Shown here: positions 1-10,778 of the stretch, one piece after another
How the letters are laid out: every line of letters starts with the position of its first letter
Position numbering within the stretch: the stretch's first letter is position 1
DNA from: Puccinia triticina
Lineage: Eukaryota; Basidiomycota; Pucciniomycetes; Pucciniales; Pucciniaceae
Direction of reading: 5' to 3'
Length of the DNA stretch: 64,000 bases
Assembly: GCF_026914185.1 (NCBI RefSeq)
Contig: NC_070567.1
Location: forward strand, 2,568,001 to 2,632,000
Notes under the pieces: generated by a model
What the model saw: the letters and a program-made list of their open reading frames with translations, nothing else
Database searches by the model: none
What the model was told of the DNA's origin: nothing
Program-made: the position numbers and the translations under genes

Positions 1-566
1 GCACATCTGGCAAGGGCGGATGGTGCTGGCAGCCAACCAATGAGCGGCCCACGCCGCGGCTGATGACGGTTTGCAAACAGGGCCAGTTGAAGTCAAGTTT
101 GAGCCGGTATTCTAAGAGCAGAGAGGAGGCAGGAGCCGGTTGAGGGGATTGCTGAATGGCTGGGATTTCCGGCCTTTTCTGAAGTTTGGCTGGCATCCTT
201 TCCTGTGCTGCAAGGCTCTCCGGCCAAGACATCTTTCCCTCCGCAGCACAGACTGATATATCACGGACCATGCTCAAGGTTTGAGAGCCTGGAGATCCAA
301 GCCTCTCCCTCATCCTGCAATGTACCATCTTGGATCCAGAACCCAGACTGCATCTTTCTCTCCAGAGAACAGACCATAACATATTACAAGATCTACTCCA
401 CCACCTGCGTCCACTAAATTTTCCGGCTTTAAGCCAGAGAAGAAACGGGCAACATCTTTGGCTTGAAACCGTATGCCCTGCTGAGCTGTGTGAGCTCATG
501 TGAAAACCAGCTCACCCAGCTCACATTCAGCTCAAATTTGGATGGATCAATCAGCACACCCTGCAT
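1..566. other. No recognisable gene (left edge)
   Basis: Only short unconvincing ORFs are present; none shows a motif I recognise. From about 480 the sequence already contains scattered 'cagctcaccc' words related to the minisatellite that follows. Confidence 0.5.
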
Positions 567-1028
567 GGGATTTTCCAGCTCACTCAGCTCATTTGGCAGG
601 GCAATTTCCAGCCCACCCAGCTCATTTGGCAGGGCAATTTCCAGCTCACTCAGCTCATTTGGCAGGGCAATTTCCAGCTCACCCAGCTCATTTGGCAGGG
701 AAATTTCCAGCTCACCCAGCTCATCTGGCAGGGCAATTTCCAGCTCACCCAGCTCATTTGGGAGGGCAATTTCCAGCTCACCGAGCTCATCTGGCAGGGC
801 AATTTCCAGCTCACCCAGCTCATTTGGCAGGGCAACTTCCAGCTCACTCAGCTCATCTGGCAGGGAAATTTCCAGCTCACCCAGCTCATTTAGTAGTGAA
901 ATTTCCAGCTCACCCAGCTCATTTGGCAGGGCAATTTCCAGATCACCCAGCTCATCTGGCGGGGCAATTTCCAGCTCACCCAGCTCATTTGACAGGGCAA
1001 TTTTCAGCTCACCCAGCTCATTCCGCAG
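567..1028. repeat. 33-bp minisatellite, about 14 units
   Basis: Fourteen consecutive 33-bp units, each with an 'aatttccagctcacccagct' core followed by catttggcaggg, run without interruption and with only a few substitutions per unit. Because 33 is divisible by 3, several frames stay open on both strands. The minus frame (429-1112) would encode an 11-residue repeat of the type NELGELEIALP, and plus frames encode Ser-rich or Ala/His/Pro-rich repeats. I read the open frames as a consequence of the repeat period rather than proof of a protein. Confidence 0.9.
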
Positions 1029-2302
1029 GTGAATCTTGTACCAAAAAGCTATAACCTCAGCAGCCAGGAACTGATTTCTGCTCCAGCGCAGCCAAAAACC
1101 AAATGGCCGCAAGGATTTTCATCATCATGTACCCACTTCCAAGCTTGTCTTTCTGTTCTCACAGCAAAATTGCTGCTGCAGCTGATGGTGCTTTTATTTG
1201 CTTTTTGCAGCAAAAAATGTTACTATTGAAATTTGCTGATGTGTTTGTGTGCTGCAGAGTTCAAATTTTAGCTTGGAGCAAAGTCAAAAAATTCACCATT
1301 TTTCAGCCCTCAGCACTCTTTTCAGAAAGCTGCACTGCTTTTCAGCCTTCAGCACTCTTGTCAGCAAGCTGCACTGCTTTACTTGTCCCACCGCTCTTTT
1401 CAGCTAGTTTACCTGCTTTTTAGTCCCCAACACAGCAGTTGCCCACTGCTTCAGGGGTCAATGTAGTGGTTCTTTTCTGCAGGCAACTGCAAAAAGTGTG
1501 CTGATATCTAGATTTTTCCCACTCAGATCAATCAGCAAAAATCCCAGCAGCTTACCTGCTGCTAGCAAAGCTGGGCAAAAAATGCTCGTTGCTTGAGTCC
1601 CAAATCAAGCAAAAGGGGGTCAAGGGGGTCATTGATTTTGGAAGGGCATTTTTCAAACAGGCCTAGCTGGTTAATACCATACTTTTGGTGCCTGTCAAAA
1701 TCAAGGCTCTTTAATCTTTTAAAAACAAGTTGAAGAGTTAAAAATAGCAAAAAAATCAGTATGGAGCCATTCTTGTTTGGGTATCCCATGAGGCACTTGA
1801 CTAGGCTCCAGTTTTACTTGTGTGGCCTCTACAGAGGGAAAAGTTAAAAAGGATCAAACAGCACTTTGGCTGCCAGTGCCCATTGTTTCGAAAGCTTGGG
1901 CCAAAGTACCACCTTTGGAGGGTGGCTTCAAGATTGGGCCAAGGCAACTCAAAATGAGGGACTTGTGCTAAGTTGGCTTAGGCAACCCACAGCTTTACTG
2001 GATCAACAAACTTAACTAAATGCCTCCTGGTCTGCGAAGCCCCTGCCTCCAAAGGGCGGACTTGGGAAACAGCAGACCTTTTTGGGGTGACAGGTACACA
2101 CAAACACACTGTTTTTTTGGGCAGTATCTTTGCCAAAAATTATCCAAAACTCTTCATGAAACATGTCAAAAAAACAAGCAGAATCAAATAGCAACGCATT
2201 CTTCCGATCCCGGTGTGTGTAGACTTGACTGTTAAAACTGATTGTACGGGCTAAAAATAATCTTTAAACTGTGGTATTATTGCAGATCACAAAAAGAACG
2301 GG
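1029..2302. other. No gene seen; small 39-bp duplication inside
   Basis: No credible coding region. Positions 1301-1339 and 1340-1378 are a direct tandem duplication of a 39-bp unit beginning tttcagcc and ending aagctgcactgc. The rest is unassigned, moderately AT-rich DNA. Confidence 0.5.
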
Positions 2303-2586
2303 TCACTTACATGCGATGATTTTGTTTTTCTCATTTTTCAAATTTTCGCGGAGGTAGTCAGATCCATGTTTCTCAAGAAACCCAATGGCCGCCTCGGCAA
2401 TTTTAGTTGATTGTGGCAAGAATGCCTTATTGATCCACAATGACAGCTTGCTGTAGAAGGTGATTTTGTTCCAAAATTTGGCCATTGCCTTTGTGTCTGC
2501 AGCGTTTTGACTTTCTCAAAGAGGGTTGGGAAGTACAGGGGAGAATTCTTCAGTCTTCCACAAGTTGTCGTACCCCTGCAGCTCAT
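2303..2586 (-). pseudogene. Hypothetical protein fragment
   Basis: A minus-strand stretch encodes a coherent peptide containing FWNKITFYSKLSLWI and AIGFLEKHGSDYLREN, preceded in another frame by LQGYDNLWKTEEF. The frame is broken between the two parts by a TGA or a small intron. It resembles the C-terminal end of a larger protein; I cannot name the family. No start codon of a full gene is visible. Base composition is like the surroundings. Best regarded as a decayed gene fragment. Confidence 0.3.
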
Positions 2587-2878
2587 TCAAATCTATTTTT
2601 TCTTGCTTGATTCATACTTTGAGGTCATGCATCCCCTTTGATTTGGGCTAAGAATTGTAGTGGTTAGACAATATGGCCCAATTATTTCTTAAGAAGAAAA
2701 TGGTCGTACATCACCAAGGCCATATCCATAGGCCTGAAAAGACATTGAAGAGTTGTCAGCCTCCTCAGGGCCACAAATTTCACCCTTCATTTTTGGGCTG
2801 ATTGGGAAGGGACTTTGCAGAGGCCCAGCAATGGGTTCAGAAGAGTAAAGGACTTTTTTTTTTTGGCTGTATTCCAAT

Positions 2879-3828
2879 TCAAGGTTGATACGATTTCATT
2901 GAGATTAATCTCAGCGCAAACCTGTAAAATTCATACATAGATTTGAAGGGCAATTTAGCTATCACAAAAGGGGAGCAGAGCACAGCAAAAAGTTGATGTA
3001 CATCTGGATGCAAATGTTGATCACTAGTGGTTGGAATTGGTGGAACTCCAACACCAACACAAATGCCAGCTTCATCAATCAAGACAACCATTTTGTCACC
3101 AGGTAGCAGCTTGCACTCGCTCTGCTTAACCTTGGAGTATTTGAGGATGTGGAAATAGGTTGGATATCAAAGGCAAAAAGGCTTGGTTGCACCAGGATTA
3201 CCATTGTATCGTCGGATGGTCTGGTGAACTGATTCGGCAGCTTGGAGTAGCTGGCTTTGGAGAGCGGTGCGTGGAGGAGCGCCAGTGGACAACCCTTCGG
3301 CTGGGAATTTCGCCAATTGAAATTGTGCCAGCAGCAATTGGACAATTTTTCTGATGTGCGTCTTTGGGGCAATCTCTTGCATTAAAAATACGGCCAACAA
3401 GTCAAAGTCCACCACTACTTTGCGGTGATCCAGATGTTGCCTGTGGAGCGACTTGCACAGTTGTCTAACCAGGGTAGCAACATCCGCCTTGGTGTAATCA
3501 ATGCCCCTCGAGGGCCCTCGGGGGTCGTTGGCCATGGTCCTGATTGAAGCATAGGGCCCAAATTCAGCAACCTGGCATTGGGATCCAAGCTCAAGCTGCC
3601 CCAGTGCCCCAAAATCCAGCTGGGAAAAGCAGGGACTGGTGCGCCCCGGCATGTACGCCTGGTTTGCATCAGTCCCACAATATGGTGGCGGATGGACTTG
3701 TACACCTCACCCCCCACCATACAGCGCATTTGACCCATATTCCCCTCATTGGGGGGCACGTGGATGGCAGCAATGGAAAAGACACTCACCTCTGCGTGCG
3801 TCGAGAAGGTTGGTTGGCGGCAATTCAC
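2879..3828 (-). pseudogene. Hypothetical multi-exon gene fragments
   Basis: Overlapping minus-strand frames (3828-3415, 3652-3167, 3091-2879) carry reasonable protein-like text, for example KVVVDFDLLAVFLMQEIAPK, then SECKLLPGDKMVVLIDEAG and PDVHQLFAVLCSPFVIAKLP. A plausible GT...AG intron separates the last two near 3120-3200. No catalytic motif is recognisable. It lies downstream of, and on the same strand as, the SNF2 fragment, but I cannot show that they are one gene. Function unknown. Confidence 0.3.
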
Positions 3829-4020
3829 TTGATTGGCCTCAGGCTCCGATATGGGGGTTGATCAAATGGGAGAAACCGTAGGCAGCCTTTCTGTAGAATT
3901 TTTAGGGACAAGGCAAAGGTTAGCATGGTCAAACATGGGCCATGGTGAAGCGGTGGATGGTACAAACAAGACGAAATCGTTGCAGGGCCAATCAATTGAG
4001 TGGAAAAATGATTCCCCGGA

Positions 4021-5159
4021 TCAAAGAAGATGTGAAAGATTGACCAGTGTTGGAAAAGAGGAGGTGCGTGCGTGCAGGACAAAGCCGATGGGGTAAGTTG
4101 GCCTGGACTGGGGGCGCGTTTGATTGGTTGAGGCAGGGGCCGGCAGCGCGGTTGCTTTGGCCGGAGGGGCCGCGGGGCTATGGCCCCAAGCTGATGGGCG
4201 GGGCCCCGGAACGCCGGGATTTGCGGCGCACGTACTTGCGCGCCCGCGGGTGTGACTTTGATTGCCAACCTGCGGGCCCATGCGCCCGGGGAGTCCCCCC
4301 ATGTGGGGCCCACCGCAAACCCACTTGGACCCCATGGTGGACGGATGAGCCAGGTTGGCATATACAGCAGGCCCAAAAAGGCTTGCTACTAGGAAAGTTA
4401 AAGTCTTTCCAAGGCCCATATTGTCTGCCAGGATGCACCCCTGATTGTTGTGATCAACATGCTGCTGGGCTCTCCTGTTCCCCAGCAAGTTGTAAAATAA
4501 TCGCGTCAGCCAATTGCAAGTTGGTAAATTCCAGAATGCGGAGAGCAAGGTTGATTCGGGGGATTCTAAATTCATAACAAACTCCAGGGCTTTCTGCTGG
4601 TGCTTCAAGAGTGGTGTTTTGCAGCCGTGAATGGATGCTGTAGGCGCTGAACACTGTCTGGCGTCAAGATGCAATGAGTGGGGAATCCCCCAGCAATTTT
4701 CTGAACAGTAGCCTTCAACTATTTTGACTTTCAGATTGCTATCCTCAAATGTTTGGAGTACCTTGGCAGAGTGTCCACAAGCTGTAAACAGCACTAAGAT
4801 GACCGTCAGAGTTGGTGTTGGGGTGGGGGAAGCAACAAGTGTGGCATCCATGATAACCGTTGGAGGCTCTTTGGGTGAGCTTTGATCATTTGTCTTGCCA
4901 GCTAAAAAAGTATTCAGCTCTGTTGAAACCAGGTTTATAGGGCCAAGCAACTTCTTCAAAACACCAGATAGTGGTTTGGCAAGGTGACCGGCTTGCGCCC
5001 CTGGCCAGGTGAAAACATTGATGGTTTTGGGTCCTCTTTCAAGGAGCGCGTGTGTTTGGCTTGGTTATTTGATTGTTTGTTGAAGCCAATCAACCATGAT
5101 ACAATTCCCGGATATTGTTCCAAGACATTCGAGACTTTGTGGGTTTTTGCGTTGAGCAT
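4021..5159 (-). pseudogene. SNF2-family helicase, N-terminal fragment
   Basis: Frames 5159-4956 and 4959-4021 (minus) encode the beginning of a SNF2/Rad5-like DNA-dependent ATPase. Visible are the Q-motif-like entry LLKHQQKALEFVMNLE and the Walker A box ILADNMGLGKT (Gly-Lys-Thr near 4402-4410, residue ~184 of the 312-aa frame). SNF2 enzymes use ATP to move along DNA and remodel nucleosomes. After Walker A the frame runs into Pro/Gly-rich low-complexity text, and no DEAH/DEGH box or C-terminal helicase domain follows, so the conserved core is lost. A frame change occurs near 4956. The protein upstream of the helicase entry is not recognisable. Probably one of many decayed SNF2 copies; the family call is firm, activity is very unlikely. 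Confidence 0.6.
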
Positions 5160-6173
5160 CTTGCTCTGGGTTCATCCTGTCTGAGAAATAAGCAAAACTT
5201 GAATGAATATTTAGCAAGCAAGCTATATGTAGATAAAAGAAGATGAGTAAAACAGAGATGATAACTTGTTAAGCTGGCCATATCAGATTGGCATCAACCT
5301 TTAGTTGAAAGATTTTCTGCCAAAATTTTGGGCCAAAGGCTCTTGATTGGTGCTGATGCTCAGATTTTGTGCATCGGCCACATCAATATCAACCCAAATT
5401 TGCGTCTGTAAGTGTCCCCTGGTCAGCAACTTACAAGCTCCAAAAGCAAAAAGCAAGCATTCAACTTCATGAATATGACAGCTGCAATACACATGTACCT
5501 TCTTCAGAACAACTGTAAAGTACATACATATATGTATACTTTGTTATGAAACAATCACCCAATCCTCCAATAACTCCAAGGTCCAGATTGACTTGTACAT
5601 TTTGCTTGGGCCTTTTTTACAACTTCATCTGTGAAGAAAGAATTGTCTGCCCTCTTGAGAAAGGACTCCGCTCTGGAATCCTGAAAAGCATCTCATCTTC
5701 ATCAAAATAAAACAGCCAATCTAGGCATCATGCCCCAACATATCTATTTCAGTTATATCATTGTTTATGTTTATTTTTTTTGGATTGAAACAAGTCAACA
5801 CAAATTGACAAAAAATCTCTGGTAGGGGGTATTTAATTCCAAGGGCATGTAAGCATCAACCACATGACTTCAATCACTCTACAGGGTAAGGGCACAGAAA
5901 GAATCATTATATTTCAAGTCCTTGACAATATCTCTTGGTTATTGAAAAGAAATCTTGGATTAAAAACATCTTTGTGTATTGTAACTTCAAACTACACTGA
6001 ACATAATATCAGAATTAAAAGTTAGTGATATCATTACAACTAGAGGCTATCTACTAAGTAAATCTTATGTAATACCAGAGTTTTGATCATGGCAATGTGC
6101 ACACATTGCCTTGCTTTTTGGGGCAGTGATTGTGTGTTGATTTCCCTCTTTTATATTACCCAAGGGGCCTAGG
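5160..6173. other. No gene recognised
   Basis: AT-rich stretch with no ORF showing a known motif; it ends at the CTAGG target duplication (6169-6173) of the retrotransposon that follows. Confidence 0.5.
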
Positions 6174-6361
6174 TGTTATGAGCTGTGCCCGCGCGCCATA
6201 GCCAGTCCTAGGCATGTACTGTAGTTACGCATACATCTCACAGCTCCTCTCCATAAGGAGGAGCGGGGGAGAGATCCTCACACTCTCCCCATCTAGCAAT
6301 TTACCAAATAGCTAGAACACCCGAACAGAACCCCACTCCCTCCGGAAGACGATTCCTAACA
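6174..6361 (+). repeat. 5' LTR of the chromovirus
   Basis: 188 bp, TGTTATG...CTAACA, matching 15907-16094 with roughly a dozen or more visible differences. The terminal inverted repeat is TGTTA/TAACA. Confidence 0.95.
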
Positions 6362-6463
6362 TATTGCTAGATCTAATCACCGGGGGCAAGTACCAAACAA
6401 AAACCAGAACAAAGAACAAACGTACCAACCTACCAGAACCCAGAACCTCAAGCACCACCCAAC

Positions 6464-7495
6464 ATGGCCAAAGAGATGAACGCACTCCGCCAGCAAGTGG
6501 AGGAACTATCGGCAATGATCCAAGAGGAGGAGCAACTACAACAAACAGCGGAAACCGACCTAGCGGCAGCTCTACGAGCACCACAAGTAGGAGGGGTCAA
6601 CCAAGCCATAGTACCAATCCTACTAGACCCGGCGGCCAACCCACCGGATGCCCCACAGCAGGTTGTCGTGAAGGGCCTGAAAATCTCAGTACTGGAAAAG
6701 TTTGATGGCACCCGCCGACCAAAGGACAAGGTTTATGTGACTCAGATTAGCCTCTATGTATTCTCCAACCCCCAGATGTTTCCCGAAGACCGCAGCAGGA
6801 TCATATTCTTGATCTCCTACTTAACAGGCCAGGCCAGCGCTTGGGCCCAACCGTTCACGGCGCAGGTCTTCGCAGGGAAGCCGGCCACCTACTTGGAGTT
6901 TGCCACCGCGTTCCAGATGATGTACTACAACACAGAACAACAATCCCAAGCCAAGGAGGCCCTCCACCTCTTGAAACAGACCAAATCTGTAGCCCACTAT
7001 ATGTTCCAGTTCAACCAATACAATGCGGACGCCGGGTGGGAGATGTCGACCCTAATGAGCCAGTACCAACAGGGCCTCAAGGAGGACGTCCGGTCAGCAC
7101 TAGTCCTTGCCGGAGCCCAGTTCACCCAGATAGGTGACCTTGCCAATCTGGCCCTCAAGATCAACAATGAAATTAACGGGGCCGACCTCACCACCACCAA
7201 CATTGCCCCACTGCCCAACCCAAACGCCATGGATCTCTCGGCAATGCAAGGCCAGCTGTCAGGGGACAAGAAGGCGTGAATGATGAGAGAGGGGCAGTGC
7301 TTTTGTTGTGGGGAGAAGGGCCATCTAGCAAGGAACTGTCCAGAGAAGGGGAAGAAGAAGAAAGGCAAAGAATTGACCCAAATCTCTGCATTGGAAGAAG
7401 AGGTGCAACGCCTTACGGCAGATTTGGCAAAGGCAAATGGAGTGGGGAGAGTGGATGTCAGCCTTAGAGTCAACACAGCTGACCTAAAGTCTGCC
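6464..7495 (+). pseudogene. Gypsy gag (capsid and nucleocapsid) with in-frame stop
   Basis: Starting at ATG 6464, 271 codons encode a retrotransposon Gag capsid with the typical helical region (FEDRSRIIFLISYLTGQASAW-like text is visible around residues 100-130). The frame ends in TGA at 7277-7279, but the same frame continues at once with a CCHC zinc knuckle, CFCCGEKGHLARNC (CX2CX4HX4C), near 7300-7345. The TGA is therefore a nonsense mutation inside gag, not its natural end. The remaining C-terminal part stops at about 7495, where a non-coding block is inserted. Gag normally assembles the virus-like particle and the knuckle binds element RNA. Confidence 0.88.
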
Positions 7496-8539
7496 TTTTT
7501 CTACTTTTTACATATGAATTACTTCATATCTTTTTCATCTTAAGAGATATCCTTGTTTTGACTTCATATTCTGTTTTCTCATGCAATTTTAACCCTAGTT
7601 ACAACTTACCAATTCTCTGTAACTCTACTCCTTCCCTGAGTTCTTGAGTTGTGGCGCGCATGCGCAGTTGTGACGTGTCAGCGCTACCAGGCGCGCCAAA
7701 CCACATGTACATATGTAATTACATAAGCAAACTGTGAAAATTTTTGAAGTCAGGATCCCCCTTGCCTGAGGAGAATCTACAGACTTCAGCAGACCAGAAC
7801 CACACCTCCAGACAACCCAGGATCACCAGAACAAGGCCACTACACTCCCAGTATCACCAACAGGAATATTGACAGTTAGTACCCTTTTCATTGAACCTTG
7901 ATTATCTCAGAGGAGTTCCTCTCTGTCTCTTTGACTGCTTTCTCTCCTCTCTTGTTTGTTTCTCTCCTCTTTGATCACAGGTACATATACCTCTAGACAT
8001 CTACTCTCAAGGATCAAATCACTTCATATCCTTCTTTTTCTGTGGTTTTTGTCAGTAACAAACCACATAGGTTTCCCTTTAAAGAAACTTGACTATCCAG
8101 AGAGAAGTCTAAAAAGTTGTGGCTGATTAGACTTGTCTAATTCAGATACCTTCCACGTTTCCATTGTGAGAAGAGGCTGTTGCAATCTCTGGCACAGCTT
8201 GGCAGCACTACCTTAAGGAGTAGCACTGCTAGTGGATGTTAGTTCCCACCTACAGGTCTAAAGAACCTTGAATATCATCTCTCAGATCATCTCTTTCTCT
8301 CTCTCTTTTTCTCTTACTGTTTGATATTTCTTTATCCTAAGAAATCCAAGCAGTGCCCACCCATTTTTCTTGTGTCCTGCGGTCACATAAGAGACACAGG
8401 CTCACAGTGGAGGAGTCAAAAAATGGTGATGCTTGGGTGTGAGGGTTGTGCCTCACCCCAGCGAGGGGATTGTAGTAGCTAGCATTGGGGCTTGTAAAAT
8501 TGTTAAATTAAATGAAATCAATAAGTAGCTGTTTGTCAG
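7496..8539. mobile_element. Unidentified 1.04-kb non-coding insertion in gag-pol
   Basis: Coding sequence for the gag-protease linker stops at about 7495 and resumes in frame at about 8540; removal of 1044 bp (348 x 3) rejoins DLKSA with HPHLLSTILETQ. The block has no ORF and is T/C-rich, with internal words such as ggcgcgc and tgcgcagttg. Candidate flanking duplications are gtctgc (7489-7494) and gtcagc (8535-8540), with one mismatch. The ends are not clear TG/CA, so I cannot say whether it is a solo LTR, a MITE or something else. Confidence 0.55.
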
Positions 8540-9844
8540 CACCCCCATCTCCTATCTACAATCCTTGAGACACAACCTCCCCTATCCTTGCAACGTTTTT
8601 AATTGACTTGGGGGCAACCCACAATGTCATCAGTGAGACCTTTGCCGCCAAAACGGGATTGAGAACCACAACCTCCCCGGAGGCAAAGACCATATTGGGC
8701 TTTGATGGGTCTAAAAGCTCCTCATCATCAGAGGTGACAATACGCCTGGACGCCAATACCGACCCTTCAACATTCATCATCGTGCGGCTCAAGGTTTCCT
8801 ATGACGGGAACGGACACCGTATTGACTGGCGGGCCCGCCCTTTCAAGCCAAGCACGCAGGAAATTGCCACCACCATTGTGGTGTCGTCAGATCCAAAAAA
8901 AAACCTCAACAGATGGGGCAGAGCCCGGGTTGAGGCACGCAAGGATAACTGACAAGGGGGTGCGTGCTTCATGTCAACTAACACCCGGCAATGTGAGTCC
9001 CTCTCCAACCCTTCATCATACTACTCAGATGACCGTGTAAGAGCATCTGGGAAGCAGACACCTGCTTTAGAACTGTCACAACAGGTGCCCTTGGCCACCG
9101 GACCCCAATCCCCTAAGCCTAACTGCCAAGGACCTCCTCATAAGGCCAAGACAAAGAAAGTCGCCACTGCCGTTGCGGTGTTGTCAGATCCAAAAAAAAC
9201 CTTTACAGACGGGGAGGAGCCTGAGTCAAGGCAAGCAAGGATAACTGACAAGGGTTCGCGCGCTTCATGCCAACTAAAACCCCCGCGATGTGAGTCCCTT
9301 TCCCACACCCCATCATCATGCCACGCGGAGAGTATGGGAACATCTGGCAAGTGGTTACATTTTATAGGACACTCGCCACAGATATCCATTGGGAGTGCGG
9401 GCCACCTTGACACGGTGAGGATGTTGTGGTCACCATTGGCAAAGCTAGGGGCAGAGGCTAAAACCTTGGAACCACCAAAGACTCTGGAAGAGCTAGCGGC
9501 AGAGGCTCAGACCTTGGAACCACCAAAGACTCCGGAAGAGCTCGTGCCGCAGGCCTACCAAAGGTACCTGGGCATGTTCCAGAAATCTGGAGCACAACAA
9601 CTACCTCCTAGAGGGAAGTACGACTTCCGAGTAGACCTTATGCCGGGGAACTTCCCGCAGGCCAGCCGTATCATTCCCCTATCACCGGCAGAAAATGACG
9701 CGCTAGACAAGATGATCCGGGAGCACCTTGATCACGTCCCCGTGGGCGGCCCCGGTCCTCTTCACTTGAAAAAAAAAGGTAAACTACGGCCGTGTTTCAA
9801 CTACCGCAAACTCAACGCAGTAACGGTGGAAAATAAGTACCCGC
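8540..9844 (+). pseudogene. Gypsy protease and start of reverse transcriptase
   Basis: Retropepsin text LIDLGATHNVISETFAAK occurs near 8600-8660; the catalytic D-S/T-G is changed to D-L-G. A one-base T deletion around 8600 and a stop at 8950-8952 break the frame. A linker region follows (about 8970-9560) containing an internal tandem duplication of ~140 bp and a smaller repeat encoding EPPKTLEEL / EPPKTPEEL. RT begins with YDFRVDLMPGNFPQASRIIP and LRPCFNYRKLNAVTVENKYP. It is cut at 9844 by a solo LTR, resumes for about 17 codons at 10728-10778 (LPLTMDLIDSLLNADQF), and is cut again by the CACTA foldback. Confidence 0.85.
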
Positions 9845-10723
9845 TGTGGAACTACTCAAATGGGAGAATAGAGCTGGGAAGGGAAATGTATAACTACACT
9901 AGTACTAATGTAAGCTATGCCAAGGATGCTGATATAAGAGCTGCCTTCCTGACTAATACTACCGGGGATGAGTGTAACACTAAGAAAAAGAGGAAAGGTG
10001 TGGCTTTTCTACTCTAATCTTAGACTGACTAATACTATGAGCTGACTACTTGTACCTGTAGGGTATGAGGAGGAGAGGAGGAGTAGTAGGGGAAAAGATG
10101 AAAGGTGATGTGCAAATGTGAATGATATATGCAGGGGGATATATTTCTGATATGTATGAAAGTGTATAAGATATGTGAATGGCAATGTTATCTAATGGTG
10201 TGGTGAAAAGGTCATACAGGGTGTATGGGGTAGAAAGTGTATGTGCATGTGCATGTCTGTCTCTGGGGATACAACATCTAGAGGGGAGTATATATGTGAG
10301 GAAATACAACAAGGAGGAAATCATGATGAGCACAATGTGACAAGGTCTGAAGATGAGCAATGATGAAATGTAATGATGAAGTGAAGTAATGATGAGCACT
10401 ATGTAATGTAATGATGAAGTGAAGTAATGATGAGCACTATGTAATGTCTATGTATGATGAGTGAGATATGTAATGTGTAATATATGTAGCTATGGTGATG
10501 ATGAGTGGAATATGTAATGTAAATGAAATGTAAGAAGCAGTAAAATACCAATGAAACTGTGTATGCTAATAACTTCTGATCCAAAGGGAATTTCAGGGTG
10601 GTATGAGTGAGTGACTAGGGGTAAAATGAGGTGTGGAATCTGAATCTGGAATAATAATGATTGATATGTGAGGGATATGTATGATATGAGAATGGTGATA
10701 TGAGTGGGAACAGGGTTACCACA
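9845..10723 (+). mobile_element. Solo LTR, TGTGGA...CCACA family (copy A)
   Basis: 879 bp, starting TGTGGAACTACTC and ending GGGTTACCACA, flanked by ccgc on both sides (9841-9844 and 10724-10727). Excision of the block plus one ccgc rejoins the RT reading frame (NKYPLPLTMDLID). No ORF. The same first ~30 bp occur at 36531 and 50034, so this is a repeat family. TG/CA ends, the 4-bp duplication and the absence of coding sequence point to a solo LTR of a Ty3-type element. The interior is rich in tgatgag / gatatg words. Confidence 0.85.
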
Positions 10724-10778
10724 CCGCTTCCCTTGACCATGGATTTGATTGATAGCCTGCTGAATGCCGACCAGTTCA

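Noticed and set aside
570..1030. CRISPR-like array
   Set aside because: Units are contiguous with no unique spacers, in a eukaryotic TE-rich context.
463..1054. Overlapping 180-190-residue plus ORFs over the minisatellite
   Set aside because: Open only because the repeat unit is a multiple of 3; three frames are open at once.
2020..2235. 71-residue ORF
   Set aside because: No homology-like text and composition typical of intergenic DNA here.
3829..4376. Continuation of the SNF2 helicase domain
   Set aside because: Frames here are Pro/Gly-rich and I could not find a DEAH box or helicase motifs, so I did not extend the domain.
10046..10584. Two minus ORFs (117 and 61 aa) in the 9.8-10.7 kb region
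   Set aside because: They lie inside the non-coding solo LTR and are Ile/Tyr/His-rich from its tgatgag repeats.
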